Positions 43,022 to 50,661 of a stretch of DNA of 64,000 nt are shown here, piece by piece; within the stretch, counting starts at the first letter, position 1; each line of letters starts with the position of its first letter. Under the pieces are notes generated by a model that did no database searches, was not told the DNA's origin, and saw only the letters and a list, made by a program, of their open reading frames with translations. This stretch comes from Planctomycetota bacterium (GTDB lineage: Bacteria > Planctomycetota > UBA1135 > GCA-002686595). The translations under genes and the position numbers were made by a program. Location: assembly GCA_029259655.1 (NCBI GenBank), contig JAJDET010000376.1, positions 93,356-157,355 on the forward strand. Direction: 5' to 3'.

Positions 43022-44482
43022 GTGGGCAAACAAGACGGTTGGTTCGAGGTTGACCGCAAAGGGCTGCGCCAGCTGATCGAAGGCCGGCCCCTGTCCTTCG
43101 TGGTATTCGAGCTCTTCCAGAACATCTGGGACACTCCATCCCTGACGGCAGACGTCACCCTCACTCCTGTGGCGGGGCGGCCGTTGTGCAGGCTCATGGC
43201 CAAGGACACGAGCGCGTCGGGGTTCAAGAACCTCTCTCACGCGTTCACCTTGTTCGCGCCGTCAGAGAAGAAGAGCGACCCCGATCTACGCGGCCGTTTC
43301 AATCTCGGGGAGAAGCTCGTGCTGGCGCTATGCAAAGAGGCCTTGATCAGCAGCCACACGGGGACGGTGGTGTTCCACGAAGACGGCACTCGCAGCAGCC
43401 GCAGTCCAAGTCTGGGGACGGGGACGGTGTTCGAGGCCGTCGTGCGCATGACTCGCGACCAGTACGCTGAGGTCTGCGAAGCTGTCGGGCTGCTCATCCC
43501 GCCGAAGGGGGTGCGCTCCACGTTCAACGATACGGTTCTCCAGCAGAGTCCCGCGGTCCAGACGATCGTTGCCGCCGGCCTGCCGACGGTCGTAGAGGAC
43601 GATGAAGGCATTCTGCGCAGGACGCGGCGCACCACAAACATCGAGCTCTTCCAGCCCGGCGGCGGCGGCTCGGCATGGATCTACGAGATGGGCATCCCTG
43701 TCGTCGAAATTCCCGATCGCTGGAGCATCAACGTCTACCAGAAGGTTCCGCTCAACGCGGACCGTGACAACGTCACGCCGGCCTACCTACGCGAGGTCCG
43801 TGTCCTCGTCTTGAACGCGATGGCCGGCAGTCTCGAAGAGGAGGAGGTCACCGAAGACTGGGTGCAGGAGGCCAGCGGCGACGAGCGCGCAACCGACGAT
43901 GCCATGATGGCGGTGATCGAAAAAAGGTTCGGTGAGCGGCGTGTTGCCTACGACCCGAGCGACCCCGAGTCTAACGCGCGGGCCGCGGCCAACGGCTACG
44001 CGGTCATTCACGGCGGCCACCTATCCAAGGGTCAGTGGGGCAACGTCCGCCGTTCCGGCGCGGCCAAGCCGGCCGGTCAGATCGTGCCGACCAAGTTCCC
44101 GAAGTTCGACCCGGACGGCGTCGACACGACCTACCCCGAAGACCGGATGACGGAGTCGATGAGGCACGTGGTCGCGCTCTTCGGGGGGCTGGCCACGCAC
44201 GCGCTCGGGGTCGAGATCCGAGTCCGTCTCGTCCTGGACCGATCCAACCGATTCAGGGCGTGGTACGGCAGCCGCGTGATGACCCTCAACGTGCAGGTTC
44301 TCGGCCGGGGGTTCTTCGACTCGTGCCTGGAAGAGCACCTCAAGCTCTTCATCCACGAGATGGGGCACGAGTATTCCCCCAACCACCTCTCGGATGACTA
44401 TCATCGGGCTATCTGCCGGATCGGCGCGGACGTCGCAGCCTTCTTGGCCAGATCCCCCAACGCCTTTGGGCTGGGGGGTTGA
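43022..44482 (+). CDS. GHKL-type ATPase fused to a zinc-metallopeptidase-like domain
   Basis: 486 residues from GTG, seven bases after AGGAG. Residues 1-110 carry the marks of a GHKL (gyrase/Hsp90/histidine kinase) ATPase: N-box ELFQNIWD (E30, N34, D37), a D-x-S-x-S-G box (KDTSASGF, D62/G67) and a lid-like RGRFNLGEKL (90-99). The C-terminus holds HEMGHEYSPNH at 445-455, which fits HExxHxxxxxH zinc peptidases with S at the usual Gly position. A Gly-rich linker and an acidic region lie between. T4 rIIA is another phage GHKL protein, but it has no peptidase motif that I know of. Expressed from an operator-bearing promoter. Function unknown; host takeover or counter-defence is plausible. Confidence 0.7.
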   Translation: MGKQDGWFEVDRKGLRQLIEGRPLSFVVFELFQNIWDTPSLTADVTLTPVAGRPLCRLMAKDTSASGFKNLSHAFTLFAPSEKKSDPDLRGRFNLGEKLVLALCKEALISSHTGTVVFHEDGTRSSRSPSLGTGTVFEAVVRMTRDQYAEVCEAVGLLIPPKGVRSTFNDTVLQQSPAVQTIVAAGLPTVVEDDEGILRRTRRTTNIELFQPGGGGSAWIYEMGIPVVEIPDRWSINVYQKVPLNADRDNVTPAYLREVRVLVLNAMAGSLEEEEVTEDWVQEASGDERATDDAMMAVIEKRFGERRVAYDPSDPESNARAAANGYAVIHGGHLSKGQWGNVRRSGAAKPAGQIVPTKFPKFDPDGVDTTYPEDRMTESMRHVVALFGGLATHALGVEIRVRLVLDRSNRFRAWYGSRVMTLNVQVLGRGFFDSCLEEHLKLFIHEMGHEYSPNHLSDDYHRAICRIGADVAAFLARSPNAFGLGG

Positions 44483-44506
44483 GTTCTGCGGCGATCACCG
44501 TATAGT
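44479..44506 (+). promoter_or_regulatory. Promoter with operator before the 44536 gene
   Basis: TTGAGT, 16-base spacer ending in CGGCGATCACCG (44489-44500), TATAGT (44501-44506). The -35 overlaps the stop codon of the GHKL-peptidase gene. GGTGG follows the -10, as in the other copies. Confidence 0.8.
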
Positions 44507-44535
44507 GGTGGTAGACCAAGCCAGGAGAATCAACT

Positions 44536-45261
44536 ATGGGTGTCTACGTTTACTCTGTACGCCGAACCTCGAAGAGCGTCCGTCTTCCTGACGGGGAGAC
44601 CGTCACCGCCTACCTGCTGAAGTACCACTGGAAGCCTTGGGGCGACGAGAAGCTCGACCGACCGTTCGTGGCCCAGCTTGCCCGGATGGAGAAGGCTTGG
44701 GAGCGTGCCGGTGAGTGGCCGGAGTACGTCGTCGTCGGCGACGCCTTCGGGGATGGCGAGCAGGTCCGCACCTGGGACTCGAAAGGCGGGCTGTCGTGCT
44801 ACGACGAGCCCGACTACGGGTGCAGCACGCACATCGGCACCTTGGCCAAGCAGGGCAAGGAGTGGGTCTGCGTCGCCGGAATTCGGGCGGTCGAGGATCT
44901 GCTGGTCAAGGCTCTCCCGCAGGTTGATGCCTACGCGGAGTACGCGCCCCACGACTTCGGAGTCTTCGGTGCTTCCCAGGACATCGCCACGCACGCGGTG
45001 AACTTCCGGGGGCCCGGGCATTCGCTGCGCGCCCTCCGGCGCACCGCCGCGGTGCTGGCCCTCATGCACGAACAGGAAGACCTCGAGGCCGAGCTCGCAG
45101 AGGCAATCCGCAAGCTCGAGGATCAGGGCGTGGTCGATGAGCCCGTGAGCGACTGCAACGTCTGCGAGGGCCGCAAGATCGTCGTCCGGTCCGACGGCAG
45201 CTGCGCGCGCCATGAGGCCTGCTCGGCGTGCGCCAAGACCACCGTCCTGGCCGAGCTGTAG
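44536..45261 (+). CDS. Unknown early protein with C-terminal zinc-ribbon-like cysteines
   Basis: 241 residues after AGGAG. The first 200 residues show no recognised domain (LPDGETVTAYLLKYHWKPWG; AYAEYAPHDFGVFGASQD). A helical stretch is followed by CNVCEGRK...C....ACSAC near the end, a likely zinc site. It has its own operator-bearing promoter upstream and another downstream, so it is a monocistronic regulated unit. Confidence 0.65.
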   Translation: MGVYVYSVRRTSKSVRLPDGETVTAYLLKYHWKPWGDEKLDRPFVAQLARMEKAWERAGEWPEYVVVGDAFGDGEQVRTWDSKGGLSCYDEPDYGCSTHIGTLAKQGKEWVCVAGIRAVEDLLVKALPQVDAYAEYAPHDFGVFGASQDIATHAVNFRGPGHSLRALRRTAAVLALMHEQEDLEAELAEAIRKLEDQGVVDEPVSDCNVCEGRKIVVRSDGSCARHEACSACAKTTVLAEL

Positions 45262-45280
45262 AGATAGTCGGGGATCGGGC

Positions 45281-45308
45281 TTGAACTTTGCGGCGATCAC
45301 CGTATAGT
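45281..45308 (+). promoter_or_regulatory. Promoter with operator before the 45336 operon
   Basis: TTGAAC, 16-base spacer ending in CGGCGATCACCG (45291-45302), TATAGT (45303-45308). From two bases before the operator through GGTGGT after the -10 it matches the copy at 44479 base for base. Confidence 0.8.
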
Positions 45309-45335
45309 GGTGGTGTGACCTTCAAGGAGACAGCC

Positions 45336-45608
45336 ATGCCCAAGACTACGGACCTCGCCGCTCTCGCCAGGATGCTTGCCCCTGACCTGATGGGGCCCAC
45401 CAAACAGGCCGTCGAGCGCGCGTTCGCGGCTCTGCTCAAGGGGATGGACTCGGCCGCAGAGGAGCAGCAGGGGCTGCTCGCGGTCGGCGTCGGGTGCACC
45501 GAGGCGGGCACTCTCGCTCTGGCCCTCCGCGCGAAGGTGCGCGAGACGGCTCAGATCCTGCGCACCATCGACTTCCGGCTGACCGAGCATCTGGGGGAGG
45601 GGTCATGA
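45336..45608 (+). CDS. Small helical protein of unknown function
   Basis: 90 residues from ATG 45336, after AAGGAGA; upstream in-frame starts would lie inside the promoter. Almost all helical (LAALARMLAPDLMG; RAKVRETAQILRTIDFRLTEHL). First gene of a three-gene unit behind an operator-bearing promoter. Confidence 0.6.
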   Translation: MPKTTDLAALARMLAPDLMGPTKQAVERAFAALLKGMDSAAEEQQGLLAVGVGCTEAGTLALALRAKVRETAQILRTIDFRLTEHLGEGS

Positions 45609-46507
45609 GCAGCCCCAAGAAGGCCACCCGCCAAGAGCTCATGCTCGAGGCCCTCGACCACCGCCCCCAAGACTGGCGCTACCGCGGCGACTGCGAGGAC
45701 CTCGGGTCCTTCGGTGCAGGCGCCTGCGCTTGCGGCCACCCCATTCGATACGCGTTCACCATCGACGACATGAGGGAGCTCAGGGACCCGGTCGTGGTCG
45801 GGAGCACCTGCATCAGCAAGATCCACGGCGTCGGCGAGGAGCTCCTGAAGGGCACGTCCGCGGATGCGCGCCGGCTGGCGGCCGAGACCAAGGAGCGGGC
45901 CGCCTACGAAGAAGCGCTCCGAGAGCACGGCCGCGTCGGCCACGACTGCCGCGAGCACTACTGGGCGATCAAGAAGGACCGCCTGAAAGCCCCGGCGAAG
46001 CTCTGGCGCCTCGTCGACGGCGGTCAGCGCCGCGACTTCGGTAGCGTCCCCGACAACCTCAGGGGCCTCTCCGTGAAGGGGAAGACCACGTGGCTGCAGA
46101 ACGAGGTGGTGCTGATGATGCAGCTCCTGCAGCTCCCGGGAGAGCCCTGGGACGCCCCCGAGGGTGGCGAGGCCCAGCGACGCCTCGCGGACGTGCCCAC
46201 AGGCCCGCAGCGCCGCCCCGACGCCCCCACGGGCACCGCGCGCCGCGTCGACGCTCCGGGCCCCCAGCAGCGCACTCTGCGGCGCGCCCAGATCCCCCAC
46301 CCCTTGCCGGATGGCTCGGTGGTCAGCGGGGTGATGCGCGGCCGGACCCGCAGTGTGGATGGCAGGGAGCGCGAATTCAAGATCGACGGCGTGGTGGTGT
46401 ACCACGCCGTGAGGAACGGTCACGTAGTCTACACGCTCGATGGGGGTCACCGGCTGCTCGCCGGCGAGGTCCACGAAGCGCGCATGCCGGAGGAGCCCCA
46501 GCAATGA
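45605..46507 (+). CDS. Unknown protein with zinc-ribbon-like CxCGHPI motif
   Basis: 300 residues from ATG 45605, overlapping the previous stop. ACACGHPIRYAFTI followed by VVVGSTCI, residues about 38-65, is a recurrent phage zinc-ribbon-like arrangement. A Pro/Arg/Ala-rich linker (about 195-235) separates it from a C-terminal beta domain (VDGREREFKIDGVVVYHAV). Function unknown; nucleic-acid binding is possible. Confidence 0.6.
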   Translation: MSSPKKATRQELMLEALDHRPQDWRYRGDCEDLGSFGAGACACGHPIRYAFTIDDMRELRDPVVVGSTCISKIHGVGEELLKGTSADARRLAAETKERAAYEEALREHGRVGHDCREHYWAIKKDRLKAPAKLWRLVDGGQRRDFGSVPDNLRGLSVKGKTTWLQNEVVLMMQLLQLPGEPWDAPEGGEAQRRLADVPTGPQRRPDAPTGTARRVDAPGPQQRTLRRAQIPHPLPDGSVVSGVMRGRTRSVDGREREFKIDGVVVYHAVRNGHVVYTLDGGHRLLAGEVHEARMPEEPQQ

Positions 46508-46842
46508 AGCTGAACATCACGGACCTGCATCTGAACCTGAACACCCACGAAAAGACGCTGCGGGTCACCCAGATGGCCGGCGAGGGGGTCGTTGAGGGGG
46601 CCGAGCCGGTGGCGGAGATGGTGGAGAGGGCAAGCGATCCACAGGGGAAAGAGGCCGCTGCCCTGGCCTTCCTCTTCGCCATGTCCCCTGAGCTCTACCG
46701 TGCCCTGGTCCTGGTTCGCCGCCACCCCACGATCTGGAAGGTCATCGAGGCCCTGGATCCCAAGGCTGCGGTGCAGATCCGGGGGGCCACCTCAAGGCTC
46801 ATGGCCATCGACTCTGGGCCGACCGAAGAGACGAAGGAGTGA
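46504..46842 (+). CDS. Small protein of unknown function
   Basis: 112 residues from ATG 46504, four-base overlap with the previous gene. The N-terminus is beta-like (MKLNITDLHLNLN), then helical (EAAALAFLFAMSPELYRALVLVRRHP). Last gene of the unit that starts at 45336. Confidence 0.6.
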   Translation: MKLNITDLHLNLNTHEKTLRVTQMAGEGVVEGAEPVAEMVERASDPQGKEAAALAFLFAMSPELYRALVLVRRHPTIWKVIEALDPKAAVQIRGATSRLMAIDSGPTEETKE

Positions 46843-46869
46843 GGGATTTTCGGACTTGGGAGGTTTCAC

Positions 46870-47232
46870 GTGCGACAATCAAGAGATCCACAACGCCCGT
46901 GTAGCAAGTGCCGCCAGCCCCGAGACAGGGCCGGGAACTACTGCAAGTCCTGCCACAGAGAGTACATGCGGAGGTGGAGGTCCTTGGGGCGAGAGAGGCC
47001 GGTCTCGAATGAGAGGTACCGCGCCCGCTCCAGGATCAACATGCGCATCGGCCGCGGGACTCTCCGGCGTGGTGACTGCGTCGTCTGCGGCGCGCCGGAC
47101 GCCGAGGCGCACCACCCCGACTACTCGAGGCCGTTGTGGATCTCCTGGCTCTGCAAGGGGCACCATGCCGCCCTCCATGCGGGCAGGCTCTGCCTGCTTC
47201 CAGCGGCCGTGGTGCAGCTGCCTGGAGAGTAA
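46870..47232 (+). CDS. Zinc-finger / HNH-like small protein
   Basis: 120 residues from GTG, six bases after GGGAGG. Two zinc modules are visible: CSKC...CKSC at 11-30 and CVVCGAPDAEAHHPDYSRPL in parts then WLCKGHH at 73-100. The second resembles the HNH/His-Me finger zinc core but lacks a clear catalytic Asn. Could be a small nuclease or a DNA-binding protein. Confidence 0.6.
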   Translation: MRQSRDPQRPCSKCRQPRDRAGNYCKSCHREYMRRWRSLGRERPVSNERYRARSRINMRIGRGTLRRGDCVVCGAPDAEAHHPDYSRPLWISWLCKGHHAALHAGRLCLLPAAVVQLPGE

Positions 47233-47247
47233 TCCTCAAGGGAAGCC

Positions 47248-47276
47248 TTGATCCATTCCGGTGATCGCCGTACCGT
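47248..47276 (+). promoter_or_regulatory. Variant promoter with reversed operator before HTH gene
   Basis: TTGATC, 17-base spacer ending with CGGTGATCGCCG (47259-47270), TACCGT (47271-47276). The -10 is the weakest of the six. The operator is the reverse complement of the 43-45 kb copies, matching the minus-strand and 63 kb copies. Confidence 0.55.
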
Positions 47277-47314
47277 AGGTGCAGAATCCGCACTACCCCA
47301 CCTGGAGACTGTTA

Positions 47315-47614
47315 ATGGGTCGAATCACGAGAGCGATGCTGTACGAGGACATGCTGTCCCCGTCGGCGGTCGCAGCACTCAAAGAGAAGGGCGGGGTCGC
47401 CTGCTCTCAAGACACCGTACTCCGAGCGATCGATCTCGGGGACCTCGAGGCCGTTCGGATCATGGGTCCGGCCCACGTCACTGGAAAGACGATGGACACC
47501 GGGAAGCGGAAGAAGAAAGACAAGGCCATCTCGGCGCTCGGCATCCGTCGAGGCGACGCGGAAGAGTGGCTCCCGCGCCGCGCATCTGCTGCTCGGGAAA
47601 AGGCCAATGCTTGA
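47315..47614 (+). CDS. Small excisionase/MerR-like HTH protein, candidate regulator
   Basis: 99 residues from ATG 47315, eight bases after GGAG. SQDTVLRAIDLGDLEAVRI followed by GDAEEWL fits the winged HTH of excisionase-like proteins (helix, turn, recognition helix, wing, closing Trp). A basic KRKKKDK patch lies between. It has an operator-bearing promoter of its own, so it could be the autoregulated protein that binds the operators. Confidence 0.6.
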   Translation: MGRITRAMLYEDMLSPSAVAALKEKGGVACSQDTVLRAIDLGDLEAVRIMGPAHVTGKTMDTGKRKKKDKAISALGIRRGDAEEWLPRRASAAREKANA

Positions 47615-48002
47615 CGCGTCGATCGACGTCATTCGGGTAGAGGAGCCTTGCCCGTCTTGCCAGAGGGCGGTCCGCGATTGGGCTACGGGGGATATCCGAT
47701 CTCCGGATAGCCCCGGCATCTTCGTGCTGGGCAGTCAGTTCGGGTTCCGCACCACGAAGGGAACGAAGATCGGATCCGCGGCTCGCCCCACCCAGTTCGT
47801 AGGGAACGCCGTGTGCCGTCGGTGCAGCTCAAACCTGCGCGCCACGTTTCCGGTGGTTGAGGGGGTCCTTCAGCGATCGACGAGCACTGTCGTTGCGGTA
47901 CCGGCTACGTCCGTCCCGGCCGGCGACGCTCGTAAAGAGCTGGTGAGCAATCTCATCCTGTTCGCCACCGAATGGCTGAAGGATCCGCGTTGTCAAACCT
48001 GA
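47607..48002 (+). CDS. Unknown protein with two CxxC pairs
   Basis: 131 residues, overlapping the HTH gene by eight bases. CPSC near residue 15 and CRRC near 71 could form one zinc site. The middle is beta-like (IFVLGSQFGFRTTKG). Function unknown. Confidence 0.55.
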   Translation: MLDASIDVIRVEEPCPSCQRAVRDWATGDIRSPDSPGIFVLGSQFGFRTTKGTKIGSAARPTQFVGNAVCRRCSSNLRATFPVVEGVLQRSTSTVVAVPATSVPAGDARKELVSNLILFATEWLKDPRCQT

Positions 48003-48613
48003 GGATGAACGAGTTCGGCGGCGTCTGGTGTCCGAAGACGAACACCGAAGTCGATCCGCGCCCGGGGAACATGCTTGGCTGCGCGCATTGCGCGTACAAC
48101 AAAGGGCTTACGCAGGATGACGCGGGGTCTGTAGGTGTGGTGTGTGCCCTCGTTCCGAAGATTAGATTCTGTCAGCGGATCTTCATCCACGACAACGGTT
48201 CGTGGGCGTGCGCTCGAGAGCCGAACAGCTTGGACGAGTACCGCAGCCTGACGGGTGACCTCGAGGCCAGCAAGGTCCCCGAGGGGTTCACCCTCCCGAG
48301 ACCGACGACGTTCACTCGGTGCATCCTCTGCGCGGTGCAGCGAAGGGATCATCACGTACCCAACCCCAGCGTTCCGATGGAGGTGGTCCAGGAGAAGATC
48401 ACGCAGCTGTCGTCGCCGGCATCGCGTGCCGAGTACCCGCCTCCAATCAGCGGACCCGCCCGCATGATGCGAGGAACTCTCACCGCCATGAACCCCGGCT
48501 GGCAGGACCGCTGCAGCGAGCTCGAGAAGAGGTTGCCCAAAGATCCCCCCCAGGGCCCCCAGGAGCGCCCTACCGGCCTCGTCGATGTAGAGGCGCCCCC
48601 CGACATTCATTAG
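47972..48613 (+). CDS. Unknown cysteine-rich protein
   Basis: 213 residues from ATG 47972; a TTG at 47990 (after AAGGAT) and an ATG at 48005 are alternatives, and the start is not settled. Cysteines occur as GCAHC, FCQR, WACAREP and RCILC, likely zinc sites. The C-terminus is Pro-rich (PKDPPQGPQERPTG). Function unknown. Confidence 0.55.
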   Translation: MAEGSALSNLRMNEFGGVWCPKTNTEVDPRPGNMLGCAHCAYNKGLTQDDAGSVGVVCALVPKIRFCQRIFIHDNGSWACAREPNSLDEYRSLTGDLEASKVPEGFTLPRPTTFTRCILCAVQRRDHHVPNPSVPMEVVQEKITQLSSPASRAEYPPPISGPARMMRGTLTAMNPGWQDRCSELEKRLPKDPPQGPQERPTGLVDVEAPPDIH

Positions 48614-48617
48614 TGAG

Positions 48618-48920
48618 ATGCCTCAACCGATCGTCGCAGGTCCTACCCGGTGCTGGATGTGCCGCTTCTGGAATCCTCGATGGGTACGCATCAAGGACGA
48701 GTGGCAACGGATGGAGAACGACGGCCGTGACCGCGGGATAGACGCCAAGGTCGGGCTGTGTGAGATTCTCGAGCGTGCTTCAGTGGACCCACCACACACG
48801 GGAGCCCATCAAAGTTGTGACTTCGCTTCGGTGAGGACGGTCGAAGGAGGCGAAGCCTTCTTCAGGGAGAGAGAAGATGAGCGACCACCCACCTGCGACG
48901 GAACCACTGGCGTCTTCTAA
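48618..48920 (+). CDS. Small cysteine-containing protein
   Basis: 100 residues. CWMCRFW, GLCE and QSCDF recall small phage proteins of the type ...C..C.Fw.......G.C..., probably one zinc site. It overlaps the RuvC-like gene by 44 bases. Function unknown. Confidence 0.55.
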   Translation: MPQPIVAGPTRCWMCRFWNPRWVRIKDEWQRMENDGRDRGIDAKVGLCEILERASVDPPHTGAHQSCDFASVRTVEGGEAFFREREDERPPTCDGTTGVF

Positions 48921-49461
48921 TGCGTTCCTTGTCGCGGCCGACACCGGGCTGAAGACCTTCGGCCTTGCGGTGATCCAAATCACCCCCACGATCAACGTCA
49001 TTCATGCCTCGGCCTACAAGTACAAAGAGGACCGGCCAGCGAATACGAAGACCGACGAGCTGGTGATGGCGATGGCAGCATGCGCAAGAATGGTGCACTC
49101 CGGATGGCCGGGTGGTAGGGTGTGTGCCGCAGCTGTCGAAGCGCCGTCCTACAACCCGAAGATGTCACGATCTTCGGTGTTCAAGATCGGAACGGGCTTT
49201 GGTATCTTCTCTGCGATCGCCGCAGTACATGGCGTGCCGGTATTCACGCGATCGCCGCAAGTGATGAAGAAGCATCTGACGGGGAGGAAGGACGCGCCAA
49301 AAGAGCGTGTCCGCAAATGCCTCATGGAGAAGTACGGTGATGACATCTTCGCCGGGATCCCCAAGGGGATCGTGGAGCATGCGGGTGATGCCGTCGCCGT
49401 CGGTGTGTGTGTTGCAGAAACGGAGCCGGCTATCCAAATCGCCTTGACGCTGTCGCTATAA
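48877..49461 (+). CDS. RuvC-like Holliday junction nuclease
   Basis: 194 residues after GGGAGAGAG. RNase H-fold acidic residues are in place: D22 in VAADTGLKTFG, E in AAVEAPSYN near 88, and D in EHAGDAVAVG near 171. This fits the RuvC/YqgF-type resolvases that cut branched DNA before packaging. It opens the replication and recombination block. Confidence 0.8.
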   Translation: MSDHPPATEPLASSNAFLVAADTGLKTFGLAVIQITPTINVIHASAYKYKEDRPANTKTDELVMAMAACARMVHSGWPGGRVCAAAVEAPSYNPKMSRSSVFKIGTGFGIFSAIAAVHGVPVFTRSPQVMKKHLTGRKDAPKERVRKCLMEKYGDDIFAGIPKGIVEHAGDAVAVGVCVAETEPAIQIALTLSL

Positions 49462-49464
49462 AAA

Positions 49465-49488
49465 AGGCCGGGGTGTCACCCCCGGCCT
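49465..49488 (+). terminator. GC-rich terminator hairpin after RuvC-like gene
   Basis: GGCCGGGG (49466-49473), loop TGTCAC, CCCCGGCC (49480-49487), preceded by a run of six As. On the minus strand this would be a perfect intrinsic terminator (U-run after stem); on the plus strand there is no T-run. It may work in both directions or insulate the initiator gene. Confidence 0.55.
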
Positions 49489-49530
49489 CCGTCACCTTCG
49501 TACCCCCGTGCTGCCCCGCAAGGAGGAACT

Positions 49531-50661
49531 TTGCTCCCAGATCGTAGCAGAACTCCCGCCGCAAACCCACGCGCAGAGGCGTCTCTGGGTCAGGGTGCAG
49601 AGAACCTCGCTGCTGCGAAGCTGCTGATGACTGGCGGCTATCTTCGCCTGCCCAGATCCCTCCTGCAGCACGTCCAAGCGGGGAAGTTGTCGCTCATCGA
49701 CGTCGTGGTAGCCGCGGCGATCGTCGACAAGGTCCGCGCCAAGTGGGGCGGGCGCTGCTTCCCCTCTCAGGAGACCGTCGCCTCCGAGCTCGGGGTGAGC
49801 TCGCGCACCGTGCGTAGGTCGGTGTCGAACCTCCTCGCACAGGGCGTGATCACCAAGCGAAGGCGGGGCCGCAGCAACAGCGATGAGTACCGCCTTGCGG
49901 CTACTGATGACCGGCCAGATTGTCCGGTCATCGACGAAGAGGCGGCCAGGGATGACCGGACAGGTTGTCCTATCAACGGCGGCATGAGCGGACAGGTTGG
50001 CCGGTCATCGGTGGATGACCGGACAGATTGTCCGCCTATTAAGACAGAGCCTGAAGGAAAGACAGAGCCCAGAATAAGGAAGACGGACGAGCCGCCAGAG
50101 CGGGGCTCTGGCCAGGAGACGACCATGGACGATGGTGACGTGCGCACGGCCCTGGCGATTCCTGGCAGATGCCGACCGCGGGTCGGGGCTTATTCCGCCG
50201 ACGAGCGCCTGGAGCTCGCGGTGGTGTTGGTGAAGGACGACGTCTTGGCCATCGAGGCGCTCGACGCCAAGAACCGGCGTCGTAAGACCTCGCACGGCAC
50301 CCCCGACTCGTGGACGGCCCCGACGCTGCTGGCGTGGTGGTACCTCCTGTGCAGGCTGCGGTGGCCCGACGAGAAGGACGACCAGCGGCCGCGTGCTCTC
50401 GGCCAGCTGAAGAATCTGCTGGCGCGTGACGTCGACCCTGCGGCTCCTGGGCAGCTCAAGCTCATGATCGACAACGTCGTAGTCAACTGGGCCGCGGTGC
50501 GCGAGCGGTACCGCATGAAGTGGTCGCACCCTCGAGTGGGGATCCTTCCGATCAAATTCGACGACCTGCAGGCTGACATTCGCCGCGGGGGGACGACAAC
50601 GGCTTCGGAGAGGGTGAGCAGGACCGAGGTCGAGTGGGACGGATGGGGATCAGACGCATGA
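49531..50661 (+). CDS. Lambda O-like replication initiator containing origin iterons
   Basis: 376 residues from TTG 49531, four bases after AGGAGG. Residues 75-115 form a winged HTH (FPSQETVASELGVSSRTVRRSVSNLLAQGVI in parts). Residues about 125-170 are a linker with the repeated peptide DDR(P/T)(D/G)CP, because the DNA there is made of palindromic iterons. The C-terminal 200 residues have a helical part (SWTAPTLLAWWYLLCRLRW in parts) that should contact the loader. Lambda O has the same order: DNA-binding domain, iteron-coding linker, P-binding domain. A DnaC-like loader follows directly. Confidence 0.8.
   Translation: MLPDRSRTPAANPRAEASLGQGAENLAAAKLLMTGGYLRLPRSLLQHVQAGKLSLIDVVVAAAIVDKVRAKWGGRCFPSQETVASELGVSSRTVRRSVSNLLAQGVITKRRRGRSNSDEYRLAATDDRPDCPVIDEEAARDDRTGCPINGGMSGQVGRSSVDDRTDCPPIKTEPEGKTEPRIRKTDEPPERGSGQETTMDDGDVRTALAIPGRCRPRVGAYSADERLELAVVLVKDDVLAIEALDAKNRRRKTSHGTPDSWTAPTLLAWWYLLCRLRWPDEKDDQRPRALGQLKNLLARDVDPAAPGQLKLMIDNVVVNWAAVRERYRMKWSHPRVGILPIKFDDLQADIRRGGTTTASERVSRTEVEWDGWGSDA
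49906..50040 (+). repeat. Four palindromic iterons inside the initiator gene (putative ori)
   Basis: The copies start at 49906, 49951, 49982 and 50014 (spacings 45, 31 and 32 bases). Consensus: GATGACCGG, then (A/C)CAG(A/G)TTG(T/G), then CCGGTCATC. Copy 1 has perfect nine-base arms; copies 2-4 keep one arm and the inner GGACA..TGTCC or a near match. Their placement in the initiator gene is that of lambda ori iterons. Confidence 0.8.
50037..50085 (+). other. A-rich tract beside the iterons (putative unwinding region)
   Basis: The iterons are followed by a purine strand rich in A with few C/T bases (TATTAAGACAGAG, GAAGGAAAGACAGAG, AGAATAAGGAAGACGG in succession), clearly lower in GC than its surroundings. 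Lambda ori has an A-rich unwinding region in the same place. Confidence 0.55.

Noticed and set aside
44355..44387. HEMGH motif as a phage endolysin (metallopeptidase lysin)
   Set aside because: The domain is fused to a GHKL ATPase and lies in the early region, not next to a holin; no cell-wall-binding domain is present.
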